In this document: piece by piece, positions 25,664 through 34,509 of the stretch
Numbering within the stretch: position 1 is the stretch's first letter
Layout of the letters: every line of letters begins with the position of its first letter
Origin: Vulcanimicrobiota bacterium
GTDB taxonomy: Bacteria > Vulcanimicrobiota > Vulcanimicrobiia > Vulcanimicrobiales > Vulcanimicrobiaceae
Assembly: GCA_003140215.1 (NCBI GenBank)
Contig: PLJL01000004.1
Coordinates: forward strand, 1,956,192-2,020,191
Length of the DNA stretch: 64,000 bases
Reading direction: 5' to 3'
Made by a program: the position numbers and the translations under genes
The notes under the pieces: model-generated
What the model saw: only the letters and a program-made list of their open reading frames with translations
Database searches by the model: none
Told to the model about the DNA's origin: nothing

Positions 25664-26938
25664 ATGGCGTCCGTCGAGATCGTCACGATCGGGACCGAGA
25701 TTCTGCTGGGCCACCTGCTCGACACCAACGGCGGGCACATCGCGCGGGCCCTCGCCGATCACGGCGTCGACGTGTACGCCAAGCACTCCGTCGGCGACAA
25801 CGCCGACCGGCTGGCGCTGATGCTCGAAGGCGTGCTCGAGCGCGCCGACGGCGCGATCGCGACCGGCGGCCTGGGCCCGACCGTCGACGACCTGACCAAG
25901 GACGCCGTGGCCCGCGCGGTCGGGCGCGAGCTGCGCCTGCACGAACCGTCGTTGCGCGCGATCGAAGAGCGCTTTCGCTCGTTCGGGCGGCCGATGGCCG
26001 AGAACAATCGGCGCCAGGCGTACCTGCCCGAAGGCTGTATCGTGATGGAGAACCCGCACGGCACCGCGCCCGGGTTCATCGCGCTGCGCGACGACGGAAA
26101 GTTCATCGCGTGCATGCCCGGCGTGCCGCGCGAGATGCGGCCGATGCTGGCGGAGCATCTCATCCCCTGGCTGGTCGAGCGCTTCGGGCTGCGCGAGGCG
26201 ATCTACACGCGCACGCTCCACACCGTGGGGATCGGCGAGTCCGACCTCGACCGGCGCGTCGAAGATTTGTTTCGCACCCTCGAGAACCCGAAGATCGCGA
26301 TGCTCGCGCACGGCGGGCGCGTCGACGTCAAGGTGATGGCCAAGGCTGACAGTCCCGAGCACGCGGCGGCGATGATCGAACCGGTCGCAGCCGAGTTGCG
26401 CACCCGGATCGGCAGCGGCTACTACGGCGACGACGAGACGACGCTGCCCGGCGCGATCGTGCAAGCGCTGGTGCGCCGCGGCCTCACGCTGGGGTTGGCC
26501 GAATCGTGCACCGGCGGCGCGATCGCCGATGAGATCGTCGGCACGGCCGGCGCCTCGGCGGCGTTTCGCGGCGCGATCGTCGCCTATGCCGACGCAGTCA
26601 AGACGGCGCTGCTCGACGTTCCTGAAACGATCCTGGCAAGCGCCGGCGCGGTGAGCGAAGAGACCGCCGTCGCGATGGCGCGCGGCGCCCGCCGGCGGTT
26701 GGGCGTCGACGTAGCGCTGGCCACCACGGGGATCGCCGGACCGGGCGGCGGCACGCCCGAGAAGCCGGTCGGTCTGGTGTGGTTCGCGCTGGCATTGGGG
26801 GACGGTGAGATGGAGACGCGGCGGCTCACATTTCCAGGTTCGCGTGCCGACATACGAGAACGCGCGACCGTCGCGGCGCTGGGTCTTTTATGGCGCCGCC
26901 TCGAACGTCAGGCTCAGGCTCCAGCAGCCGTCCCCTAA
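25664..26938 (+). CDS. cinA: CinA family nicotinamide mononucleotide deamidase / ADP-ribose pyrophosphatase
   Basis: A 424-residue two-domain protein. The N-terminal MoaB-like COG1058 domain (VEIVTIGTEILLGHLLDTN, TGGLGPTVDDLTKD, MPGVPREM) hydrolyses ADP-ribose in characterised members. The C-terminal PncC domain (LTLGLAESCTGGAIADEIVG, TTGIAGPGGGTPEKPVG) deamidates NMN to NaMN, which can be recycled to NAD. ATG 25664 gives the normal length and lies 10 bases after the previous stop. Its place after nadE makes biochemical sense: NMN deamidation feeds the NaMN-NaAD-NadE route. Confidence 0.95.
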   Translation: MASVEIVTIGTEILLGHLLDTNGGHIARALADHGVDVYAKHSVGDNADRLALMLEGVLERADGAIATGGLGPTVDDLTKDAVARAVGRELRLHEPSLRAIEERFRSFGRPMAENNRRQAYLPEGCIVMENPHGTAPGFIALRDDGKFIACMPGVPREMRPMLAEHLIPWLVERFGLREAIYTRTLHTVGIGESDLDRRVEDLFRTLENPKIAMLAHGGRVDVKVMAKADSPEHAAAMIEPVAAELRTRIGSGYYGDDETTLPGAIVQALVRRGLTLGLAESCTGGAIADEIVGTAGASAAFRGAIVAYADAVKTALLDVPETILASAGAVSEETAVAMARGARRRLGVDVALATTGIAGPGGGTPEKPVGLVWFALALGDGEMETRRLTFPGSRADIRERATVAALGLLWRRLERQAQAPAAVP

Positions 26939-26956
26939 GACAAGGAAGCGATCCGC

Positions 26957-29101
26957 ATGACCTCTCGTCCCGCTGTACGCCTCCTGGCGCTGCTCGCGCT
27001 GACCGCCCTCGGCGCGTGCTCGAAGAGCCACAAGACGGTGCCGGCGCCGAAGGTCACGCTGGCCCCCGGGTGCGCCGCGCTGGCGGCTCAGGCGGCCAAT
27101 CCGGTCCCCAGCCTCTACACGCTGCAGTCCAACCCGAGCGGGATCGCCGTGATGCGCGAAGACGCCTCGAGCACCCAATGCGTCTACTTCACCGGCGTTA
27201 CGCAAACGACCGACGTCCCGCAGACGGCGCCCCACCAGTGGGAGTACGTGTTCGCGCCGACGTCGGCAAGCCCGTACAACGTCTTCGTGGCGCAGACGCT
27301 CGACGGCGGGCACACGCTGTTCTACAACCAGGCCGGCGACTCGAGCGGCTCGATCAACGTGGCCTCGCTGCAATCGGTCCAGCGCCGCGCCGCCTCGCTG
27401 CCCGCGACGCGCGATGTCGTGACGCGCGGGATCCAGCGCTTCACCGGCGCCGGCGTCGTCTCGAACAAGGTGCTGGTCCGCTATCGCGGCGGCAGCGGAG
27501 CCCAGGCTCGCGCCCGCGCCCAGGAGATCGAGGCGGCCCAGGGCGCGACCGGCGGCTTCGACGTTCCCGCCGCGCCGGGCGGCAGCTACCAGCGCATCGT
27601 CGTCGTGCCGGCCGGATCCGACGCCGCGAGCTTCGCCGCCCAGTTGCGTTCGCAGTCCGATGTCGTCGACGTCTTCCCCGTCCACAAGCGCTTCGCGTTG
27701 CTGCGGGGGTCGTTCCCGGTCAGCGACCCGCACGCCAACAACGTCGACCAGTGGTATCTGTTCGCCGACGGATTCGACCATGCGTGGTCCTACAATCTGG
27801 GTGCAGCCGCCAAGATCGCGATCATCGATACCGGCGTCGACTTGAACAACGCCGACCTGTCCTCGAAGATCGACTTTTCGACCGGTTACCGAAGTGCAGC
27901 GCTCACCGCGCAAGACACCAACGGACACGGAACCAACGTCGCCGGCATCGCGGCGGCGATGACGAACAACGCCACCGGATTCGCCGGTGCCGGCTTCAAC
28001 GCCCGGCTGCTCGTCTACAACATCTTCCCCGACGCCACGGCGTCGAGCGACAAGCAGACCGCCGATACCGCCGATGAGGTTCGCGCGATCCAGGATGCCG
28101 TCGGACGCAACGCGGACGTCATCAGCCTGAGCTTGGGCTCCTCCCAAGAAGTCGGCAGCGCCAACGGCTTCGATCAAGCCGAGCACGACGCGGTCGCCGC
28201 GGCCATCGCGTCCGGCGTCGTCGTCGTCGCCGCGGCCGGCAACGACGCCGACGGCGGCGAGTCGGGCACGCCGCACACCGTCCTCGATTACCCCGCCGCC
28301 TACGACGGCGTGATCTCCGTCGGCGCGAGCGCGCTCAAGGACAACAACTCCGGAACGTTCGCCGGCTCGACCGAATACGTCGCCTCGTATTCGCAGTTCG
28401 GCCCGACCCTCGGGGTCGTCGCACCCGGCGGCGACCCCGGCGCGAACGACGTGAGCCCGCTGCACTGGATCTGGAACTACTCCACGTCGACCGCCAACCT
28501 TCCGGCCGATCAGTGCACGTACAGCCACGGCACGCTGCCGCACGTGCCCACGAACTGCACGGCGTTCTTCGCCGGCACGTCGCAGGCGACGCCGCAGGTG
28601 AGCGCCGCGGCAGCGTTGTTGATCTCGGCCGCGGGCGGACACGGGTCGCTGACACCCGCTCGCGTCGCGCAACTCCTCGACGACACCGCCGACAACATCG
28701 GCGACCCGCATCAAGGTCACGGTCGGCTCAACATCTATAAGGCGATCGCGGCGCTCTTGGGCGATACGGGCGCCTACACCGGCCCCAGCAAGCAGGCGAC
28801 CAGCCCGACGCAGACGGTCGCCTTCGCCTACACGAACTCGGGCTCGAACAAGCCAATCATCCTCAACGTCAACTATCCCAACGGCATTCCGCTCGACTCC
28901 AGCGGCGCTTTCCGCATGGGCGACGTTCCCGCGGCTACCGGCACCTACCGCGTCGGCGTGTGGTACGACGCCAACGGCAACGGCGTCATCGATGCCGGCG
29001 ACCAGTTCGGGAGCTCGGCAGCGTCGTGCAACTCCGCGCAGAAGTGCGTCATGGGAACGATCACGATGACCACCGTCGGAGCCGGTTTCAGCCTGCCCTA
29101 G
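26957..29101 (+). CDS. Subtilase (S8) family lipoprotein
   Basis: A 714-residue exported serine protease. The signal LLALTALGAC has a lipobox with Cys21, so it should be lipid-anchored. A propeptide-like region extends to about 270. The catalytic triad is Asp291 (IAIIDTGVD), His324 (NGHGTNVAGIAA) and Ser542 (GTSQATPQVSAAAALL). The usual GTSMATP is GTSQATP, with Met replaced by Gln. A C-terminal 100-residue domain has a dockerin-like or EF-hand-like loop (YDANGNGVIDAGDQFG) that may bind calcium. It lies 18 bases past cinA, and its stop overlaps the convergent oxidoreductase gene by 4 bases. Confidence 0.92.
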   Translation: MTSRPAVRLLALLALTALGACSKSHKTVPAPKVTLAPGCAALAAQAANPVPSLYTLQSNPSGIAVMREDASSTQCVYFTGVTQTTDVPQTAPHQWEYVFAPTSASPYNVFVAQTLDGGHTLFYNQAGDSSGSINVASLQSVQRRAASLPATRDVVTRGIQRFTGAGVVSNKVLVRYRGGSGAQARARAQEIEAAQGATGGFDVPAAPGGSYQRIVVVPAGSDAASFAAQLRSQSDVVDVFPVHKRFALLRGSFPVSDPHANNVDQWYLFADGFDHAWSYNLGAAAKIAIIDTGVDLNNADLSSKIDFSTGYRSAALTAQDTNGHGTNVAGIAAAMTNNATGFAGAGFNARLLVYNIFPDATASSDKQTADTADEVRAIQDAVGRNADVISLSLGSSQEVGSANGFDQAEHDAVAAAIASGVVVVAAAGNDADGGESGTPHTVLDYPAAYDGVISVGASALKDNNSGTFAGSTEYVASYSQFGPTLGVVAPGGDPGANDVSPLHWIWNYSTSTANLPADQCTYSHGTLPHVPTNCTAFFAGTSQATPQVSAAAALLISAAGGHGSLTPARVAQLLDDTADNIGDPHQGHGRLNIYKAIAALLGDTGAYTGPSKQATSPTQTVAFAYTNSGSNKPIILNVNYPNGIPLDSSGAFRMGDVPAATGTYRVGVWYDANGNGVIDAGDQFGSSAASCNSAQKCVMGTITMTTVGAGFSLP

Positions 29102-30123
29102 TAGCCGATCGCATCGAGCGAGCGCTGCACGACCAGCCCGTCGGCGAAGGTCGGAACGCCCGGCGTTCCGAGGTCGATGCGCTGCGCGAACGCGTCGAGC
29201 AACGGCAGCAGGAACGGGACGTTACCGTGAACCGCGGCGTGCTTGTGGTGCGGCGAGGCGGCGATCTCGAGCTCGTCCTGTTCGTCGTCGGCGATCGTGT
29301 ACACGCGCAGGTCGCCGAAGAAGCCGCCGTTGGCGACCGCGCTGCGCGTCTCGCCGTGGACCGCCACGGTCGTCGACTCCACCACCGTCGTCGAGTCGTT
29401 GCCGACCCGCGCGACGAGTCCGCTGCCGTAGTCCAGTAGCGCGAAGGCGCCGTCCGCGACGTCGGTTTCAAATGGCCCTGCGGCATCGGAGCGGCGCGGG
29501 TTGGCGGTGCGCAGCAAGCCCTGCGTGGTGCGCGGCGGGCGGCCGGCCAAGTGCGTGGCCAAGTCCAAGAGGTGCGGCATGACCGAACTGGCTACGCCGC
29601 CCCCGGCCGCGCGCGAGAACCACCAGCCACGCTCACGCAACGTGTTGCGTTCGAGCAACTCGCGGCTGAGGCGGGCCACCTCGAGCTCGCGCAGCGCGCC
29701 CAGGTGGCCGTTGTCGATGAGCTCTTTGATGGCGATGATCGCCGGAACGTAGCGAAACTCGAACGCCAGCGCGCAGGCGGTCCCGGCGCGCTCGCCGGCG
29801 GCGACCATCTCCTCGGCTTGAGCCAGCGTCAGCGCGAAGGGCTTTTCGCACAGCACGTGCTTGCCGGCGCGCAGCGCCGCCAGCACCGAACGGTGATGGT
29901 CGAAGGGCGGCGAGGCGACCGCGACGACGTCGAGCTCGGCGCCGGCGAGCATCGCCTCGACCGAGTCGAACGCGTGTGGGATCTTGCGCTCGCGCGCCAC
30001 GTGCGCCGCGCTCGAGGGCGAGGCGATCGCCACCACCTCGAAGCGCGGGTGCAGCGCGAACGCCGGCGCGTGCGCCGCGCCGCCGAACCCGGTCCCGACG
30101 ATCCCGACTCGTAACCTGTTCAC
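29098..30123 (-). CDS. Gfo/Idh/MocA family NAD(P)-dependent oxidoreductase
   Basis: A 341-residue two-domain dehydrogenase. The N-terminal Rossmann motif is GIVGTGFGGAAH (residues about 7-18), and the family hallmark is EKPFALTLAQAEEMV (Glu-Lys-Pro near residue 95). The C-terminal alpha/beta domain includes GGGVASSVMPHLLDLATHL. Such enzymes usually oxidise or reduce a sugar or cyclitol carbonyl, but some act on imines or other small molecules. The GTG at 30123 overlaps the aminotransferase stop (GTGA). It is the last gene of the LuxE-LuxC-aminotransferase operon and may act on its product or on the amino donor; this is inference. Confidence 0.88.
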   Translation of the reverse strand: MNRLRVGIVGTGFGGAAHAPAFALHPRFEVVAIASPSSAAHVARERKIPHAFDSVEAMLAGAELDVVAVASPPFDHHRSVLAALRAGKHVLCEKPFALTLAQAEEMVAAGERAGTACALAFEFRYVPAIIAIKELIDNGHLGALRELEVARLSRELLERNTLRERGWWFSRAAGGGVASSVMPHLLDLATHLAGRPPRTTQGLLRTANPRRSDAAGPFETDVADGAFALLDYGSGLVARVGNDSTTVVESTTVAVHGETRSAVANGGFFGDLRVYTIADDEQDELEIAASPHHKHAAVHGNVPFLLPLLDAFAQRIDLGTPGVPTFADGLVVQRSLDAIGY

Positions 30124-31421
30124 GTTGCCTCCTCCGTCTCGCGTGCCGCGTCTTCGAACAGCTCGAGCGCCCGGGCTAGTTGCTCGTCGCCGATCGTGGG
30201 CGGCGGCGCGATCGTGATCGACGTTCCGGTCGGCCCCGACTGCAGGAGGATGACGCCCTTGGCGAGCCCTCGCACGACGATGCGGTTCGCGAGCGCCGCC
30301 CCGGCGAACTCCACCGCCCACAGGAAACCGCGGCCGCGCACGTCCCGCACGATCGAGAGGCTGCGCATGCGGCGGAGCCGCTCGCCCAGCGCGGGCTCGC
30401 GTGCGCGTACGAGGCCAGGAACGTCGAGCCGCGCGATCTCGTCGAGGTTGGCGAGCGCCGCCGCACACGCGAGCGGGTTGCCGAGGAACGTCGAGGTGTG
30501 CAGGGCCTCGCCGGTGCTCGCAGGCCACGCGTCCATGACGCGCGCGGAACCCATCGTCGCCGACAGCGGGACGCCGCCGCCGAGCGCCTTCCCGAGACAC
30601 AGCAGGTCGGGAACGACAGCTTCGCGCTCGCAGGCGAACATCGTGCCCGTGCGTCCGAAGCCGGTGTAGATCTCGTCCAGAATCATCAGCACGCCGCGCG
30701 CGTAGCAGAGCTCGCGCAGCGCGTGCAGGAAGCCGTCGGGCGGAACGATCACGCCGCCCCTTCCCTGGATCGGTTCGAGCAGAACCGCGCCGGCGTCCGG
30801 ATCGCGGTCCAGCGCGTCGCGCACGTCAGCGATTGCGGAGTCGACCGCAACGTCCGCACCAGGATACGGCAGAAAGGTGGCGCGATCCGCGACCAGCGGC
30901 GCAAACGGCAGACGGAACTTCTCGATGCCGGCGACCTCGAGCGCCCCCAGCGAAAGCCCGTGATATGCTCCGTGATACGCGATCGTGCGGGGCTTGCCGG
31001 TTACGAGCAGCGCGGTCTTGAGCGCGAACTCGATCGCGTCCGCGCCCGAGGTCGAGAGGTAGGTTTTCATCAAATCGCCCGGCGCCAGCTCGGCGAGCCT
31101 CATCAGCAGCCGCGTGCGCGCTTGCGTGGGATGGACGTCGCCCATCCCGTGGATCAGCCGCTGTGCCTGCGCGGCGATTGCGTCCGCGACACGCGGGTTC
31201 GTGTGGCCGGTCGCAGCGACGCCGAACGCCGAGGTCAGGTCGAGATACCGATTGCCGTCGACGTCCGTCACGGTCGCACCCGATGCGCCGGCCCAGAATA
31301 CCGGGTAGTCTTCGCCGAGGTAGGTAACGCCGGGCGCCTCGTAGCTCGCGAGCTCCGCGGCGAGCGCGCGCGAGAACGGCCCGGGAACCGCGGTGACGAT
31401 CGACTCGAGCGTCTCGCTCAC
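30120..31421 (-). CDS. Class III PLP-dependent aminotransferase
   Basis: A 433-residue omega-type aminotransferase. Lys278 in CLGKALGGGVPL is the Schiff-base lysine and Asp249 in LDEIYTGFGRTG binds the PLP ring nitrogen. The N-terminal half has VFWAGASGATVTDVDGNRYLDL and GHTNPRV, typical of acetylornithine, GABA and diamine aminotransferases, which interconvert terminal aldehydes and primary amines. GTG 31421 overlaps the LuxC-like stop. Placed directly after an aldehyde-forming pair, it is well suited to amination of the aldehyde product; the amino donor is unknown. Confidence 0.92.
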   Translation of the reverse strand: MSETLESIVTAVPGPFSRALAAELASYEAPGVTYLGEDYPVFWAGASGATVTDVDGNRYLDLTSAFGVAATGHTNPRVADAIAAQAQRLIHGMGDVHPTQARTRLLMRLAELAPGDLMKTYLSTSGADAIEFALKTALLVTGKPRTIAYHGAYHGLSLGALEVAGIEKFRLPFAPLVADRATFLPYPGADVAVDSAIADVRDALDRDPDAGAVLLEPIQGRGGVIVPPDGFLHALRELCYARGVLMILDEIYTGFGRTGTMFACEREAVVPDLLCLGKALGGGVPLSATMGSARVMDAWPASTGEALHTSTFLGNPLACAAALANLDEIARLDVPGLVRAREPALGERLRRMRSLSIVRDVRGRGFLWAVEFAGAALANRIVVRGLAKGVILLQSGPTGTSITIAPPPTIGDEQLARALELFEDAARETEEAT

Positions 31422-32677
31422 GCGCCGTCGATCCAGCGAATGAAGTCGGCGATTCGCGGTGCGCCGCCGTGATGGCCGCCCACCGGCGGTGCCTGCAGCG
31501 CTCCGAACGACGCAACGCGCACCGCACCCAGCCGCTCGGCCAGCGCGAACGCGGCGGCATCGGCGGCAACGACGCCCAGCGCCTGGACCGGCAGCCGATG
31601 CCGGCGTGCGTAGCGCGCGATCGCGTCATCACCGTCGACCGGGATCAACGGGATCGTGCGCGGCAAGAACGGCGGCGTCTCGTCCTGGGGCGGATCGACG
31701 ACGACGGTCGCGTCGGCGGCCCGCAAGACGGCGCCGCCGCCGCTTGCCGCGCGAAACGTCGCGAGGTTGCGATACGCCGAGACCGCGGCGGCGCGGCTGG
31801 GCGAGCGGGGGCCGCCGGGAAACTCGACCGCGACCCGCTCGCAGGCCGCGGTGAGCAGCGCGGCGACCCGCGCTAGCGCGTCCCCCTGCGCTTGGACGAA
31901 CAGTGCGTGCAGCGAGAGGCAACCCTCCCCGTCGTACAGCAGCGCGTCGCGCACGATGCGCTCGGCCTGGGCGTCGTCGAGGCCGGCGGCCTCGGCCTGC
32001 GTGAGCCGGCCGACGCTGGCGCGGTGGCCGAAGGCGACGAAACGGGCGTCCGGAGCGCAGCGCGCGCGGATGGCGCGCAGCGTCTCGTCGCGGCCGAACG
32101 CTACCACCACGTCGGCACGGGCGAGCAATATGTCTTCGGCGGGATCGTGGCCGCCGCTCCAGGTGCGTGCCGCGGCGGCGCTCGCGAAGGCCGGATGCTC
32201 GTCGGCGAGCGTCGCGAAAAACGCTGCGATCAACGCGTCGCCGCGATCCTTCACCACGACGTCGCACTTCGCGCACAGCGCGAAGACCGCGGGAACCAAC
32301 GCCACCCCGATCGTCGTGTCGCTCGAGATGATGACCGCGCGATCGACGCCGCGCGCCCACGCCGCCGGCGCACCGGGCCGCGTGACGATGCCGTCGAGCG
32401 CGCCGACGCTACCCAGTTCGGATGCGATCGCGGCTGCGAGCGCGTCGCGGCTCAGTCCGGCGAACAGGCGGTCGAGCGCGTAGTCGACGACCGGTGTGGT
32501 GTATCCCAGACGAGCCTCGATCGCGGCGGTTACGCGCACGCGCGGCGCGAAGTCGGCGTTGCACCAGCGTTGCGCCGCGTCCGCGATGAAGCCCGCGATG
32601 CGCGCCGCCGGCAGCGGCCGGAGCGCTCCCGGGTGCGCAGCCGCTTCAGCCACGGCGAGCCAGCAACGTCTCGGCAT
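31418..32677 (-). CDS. LuxC-type acyl-CoA / acyl-protein reductase
   Basis: A 419-residue protein of the LuxC acyl reductase family, which reduces an activated acyl group to an aldehyde with NADPH through an acyl-cysteine. Evidence is the ALDH-like core (AVIISSDTTIGVALVPAVFA, CDVVVKDRGDALIAAFFATL) and a probable nucleophile Cys253 in LYDGEGCLSLHALFV, equivalent to the QSCSSPQ-type segment of LuxC. The sequence ends HHGGAPRIADFIRWID. ATG 32677 overlaps the LuxE gene by 32 bases; a GTG at 32653 would overlap by 8. No luciferase genes are near. With LuxE it forms a fatty-acid-reductase-like pair. Confidence 0.8.
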   Translation of the reverse strand: MPRRCWLAVAEAAAHPGALRPLPAARIAGFIADAAQRWCNADFAPRVRVTAAIEARLGYTTPVVDYALDRLFAGLSRDALAAAIASELGSVGALDGIVTRPGAPAAWARGVDRAVIISSDTTIGVALVPAVFALCAKCDVVVKDRGDALIAAFFATLADEHPAFASAAAARTWSGGHDPAEDILLARADVVVAFGRDETLRAIRARCAPDARFVAFGHRASVGRLTQAEAAGLDDAQAERIVRDALLYDGEGCLSLHALFVQAQGDALARVAALLTAACERVAVEFPGGPRSPSRAAAVSAYRNLATFRAASGGGAVLRAADATVVVDPPQDETPPFLPRTIPLIPVDGDDAIARYARRHRLPVQALGVVAADAAAFALAERLGAVRVASFGALQAPPVGGHHGGAPRIADFIRWIDGA

Positions 32678-33743
32678 CGAGCGAGCACCCGCGCAGCTCC
32701 GCGCCCTGCTCGCGACCCAGCAGCACCAGTCCGGCGTGCTCCGAGCCCGTCGAAGGGCCGACGAGCGCGCCGACGTCTTCGGTGTCGATCGCGATCACCG
32801 AACCCCGGTTTGCGAGATCGATGTGGCGAATCGCGCCGACGACGCCGTCGGGGAGCGGCCGCCCCTCGCCGTCGACGACGACGGCGCGCAGCCACGGCGG
32901 TGCGACCTTCACCCGCGGTTCGATGCGGCCGCGCGACGCGGAGTCGTCGTAGTACTGCGACGACAGCTCGGTCATCCCGTACTCGGCGACGATCGCCGAG
33001 GCCGGGATGCCCAGCCGCGCCGCCGCCTCCCCGTAGAGCGCGGAACGTTCGACGGTGCGCGTGCGGCCCTTGAAGCCGCCGGTCTCCATGACGCGCGAGC
33101 CGGGCGCAAGCGCGAGGTCGCGAGCGCGCTCGCGCAACGCGTCCAGGAGCGCCACGAGCGCGAACGCCGTGGTCGCGATGCAGACCGCGGCACCGTCGTC
33201 GCTTGCACGCGCGACGTCCCGCACGAAGCGCTCGACGTCGAGCTCGTCGCCCTGGAGGTACCAGCCGCAGTGCTCGTCGCCACGCTCGCGCGCGACCGTC
33301 GCCATCATGAACCCCAGCGAGCTGTGCGGGTGGTCGCGTGGGTCGGCAACGAGGTTGAGGTAGCGCAGCCGCGCGCCGTCGGCGAGCATCATGCGGTCGA
33401 ACGAGGCCAGCAGCGCGGCTTCGTACAGCCGTGTGGTCGGCAGCTCGTGACGCCCGCTGCGGTCGCGCGTGGTGCCGCTCGTCTCGAACCAGGCGACCGT
33501 TTCGTGGGGCGGAAACGTCGCCAGCCGGGCTACCTTGAACGCAGCGGCGGGGACCGCCGGGATGTCCTCGACCCGCGCGGGTGCGTCCGCGCCCCGGGCG
33601 CGCACGAACGCGGCGTAGGGTGCGTTGTGCGCGACTTGGTACACGAACAGGTCGAGCGCCAGCGCCCGAAACGCATCCGCGTCAAGCGCATACGTCTCGA
33701 TGGCGGTGAGGATCCGCGCATCGAGCGCCGCCGCGTCGGGCAT
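32646..33743 (-). CDS. LuxE-type acyl-protein synthetase
   Basis: A 365-residue member of the LuxE/PaaK adenylate-forming group. It shows the ATP-binding loop FETSGTTRDRSGRH, the motif METGGFKGRTRTVER and EYGMTELSSQYYD. Cys353 in LRGCSLDAETLL near the C terminus matches the acyl-accepting Cys that LuxE carries on its flexible tail. The reaction by family: carboxylate plus ATP to acyl-AMP, then transfer to Cys and on to LuxC. Residues near 330 (VGPSTGSEHAG) include the short repeat core GTCGAAGG. The ATG lies 10 bases after the secreted-protein stop, so they are likely one transcript. Confidence 0.85.
   Translation of the reverse strand: MPDAAALDARILTAIETYALDADAFRALALDLFVYQVAHNAPYAAFVRARGADAPARVEDIPAVPAAAFKVARLATFPPHETVAWFETSGTTRDRSGRHELPTTRLYEAALLASFDRMMLADGARLRYLNLVADPRDHPHSSLGFMMATVARERGDEHCGWYLQGDELDVERFVRDVARASDDGAAVCIATTAFALVALLDALRERARDLALAPGSRVMETGGFKGRTRTVERSALYGEAAARLGIPASAIVAEYGMTELSSQYYDDSASRGRIEPRVKVAPPWLRAVVVDGEGRPLPDGVVGAIRHIDLANRGSVIAIDTEDVGALVGPSTGSEHAGLVLLGREQGAELRGCSLDAETLLARRG
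32743..32757. repeat. Dispersed repeat core, copy C (inside the luxE-like gene)
   Basis: GAGCCCGTCGAAGGG, identical to the right-hand core of copy A. Only about 15 bases match, so taken alone it could be chance, but it is read in the same frame (PSTGS) as in copy A. Confidence 0.45.
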
Positions 33744-33752
33744 CAGCTCACG

Positions 33753-34307
33753 TCAGACGGAGAGCCCTGCCCGCTTGCGGTGCGAAGCCGTGAACGGCGT
33801 CCCTTTGTCCTTGGGGTCGGCCGTGAGCAGCAGGCCGACCATGTCCGAGAAGTTCTCGGCGTAGCCGGCGAAGGTCCAAGCATTGTCCTTGGCATCCTTC
33901 GCGGTGAGCTTGAACAGCCGTCCGTCGAAGGTTCCGGTGAAGCTGAGCTTCTCGTTGCCGCGCAACCAGGTCCCATTCAACGCGTCGCCCTTCTGGGTGA
34001 CGACGAGGTGCGAGTAGACCGTTCTGCCGCTGCCGGTGAGGGGCTGGAGCTGCACTTCCCAGATGCCGTCCATGGTGGAGAACTGCAGCGGTTCGGGCGA
34101 CTCCGACGCGCTCGGCGCGGGCTCGGGGGAGCTGCCGCGGCGGCCGCGGCGGCCGGCCGGGGCAGGGCTGGCGCTGGGGGCGGGCACCGCAGACGGCGCC
34201 GGCGTGCCGGCCTGATCGGAAGGACCGGATTGTCCGGACGCGGCGACGGCGGTACCGCTGAGCGCCAGGGCGGCGAGCGCTGCGAGCGCGAGCTGACGAA
34301 GGTTCAC
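33753..34307 (-). CDS. Secreted Pro/Ala/Ser-linker protein with a beta-rich C-terminal domain
   Basis: A 184-residue exported protein. GTG 34307 is supported by AGAGG six bases upstream and starts a clean signal peptide (LRQLALAALAALALSGTAVA). Residues about 25-75 are a low-complexity Pro-Ala-Ser linker interrupted by GRRGRRG. The last 100 residues read as successive beta strands (DGIWEVQLQPL, SHLVVTQKGDALNGTW, LSFTGTFDGRLFKLTA, NAWTFAGYAENF), suggesting a small beta-barrel, perhaps lipocalin-like; this is a guess from strand pattern. It is the first gene of the LuxE-LuxC operon, 9 bases upstream, which links an extracytoplasmic factor to that pathway. Confidence 0.75.
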   Translation of the reverse strand: MNLRQLALAALAALALSGTAVAASGQSGPSDQAGTPAPSAVPAPSASPAPAGRRGRRGSSPEPAPSASESPEPLQFSTMDGIWEVQLQPLTGSGRTVYSHLVVTQKGDALNGTWLRGNEKLSFTGTFDGRLFKLTAKDAKDNAWTFAGYAENFSDMVGLLLTADPKDKGTPFTASHRKRAGLSV

Positions 34308-34509
34308 GGGACCTCTTCTTGGCTGGATGGGAACGGCTCTGTGTTCGCAAACGCCGTCGCCGTTCATCCCGGCAGCGGCCTCGCCCGGAAAACGAAATAC
34401 GGCCCGCGGCGGTGCCGCACCCGGCCGGCTCGCATCCCCTGGCCAGCGAGGCTACGGCCGTTCGGCCGCTGGGGAAGCCTCTTGCGGCCGGTGCTAAAAT
34501 AGAAAGGCT

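Noticed and set aside
31418-33743. Bioluminescence (lux) operon
   Set aside because: LuxC- and LuxE-like genes are present but no luxA, luxB or luxD-like gene lies in the window; neighbours point to amine formation instead.
34482-34500. Promoter TTGCGG/TAAAAT for rpmE
   Set aside because: Spacing between the boxes is only 7 bases; the TAAAAT is mentioned with rpmE but no full promoter is claimed.
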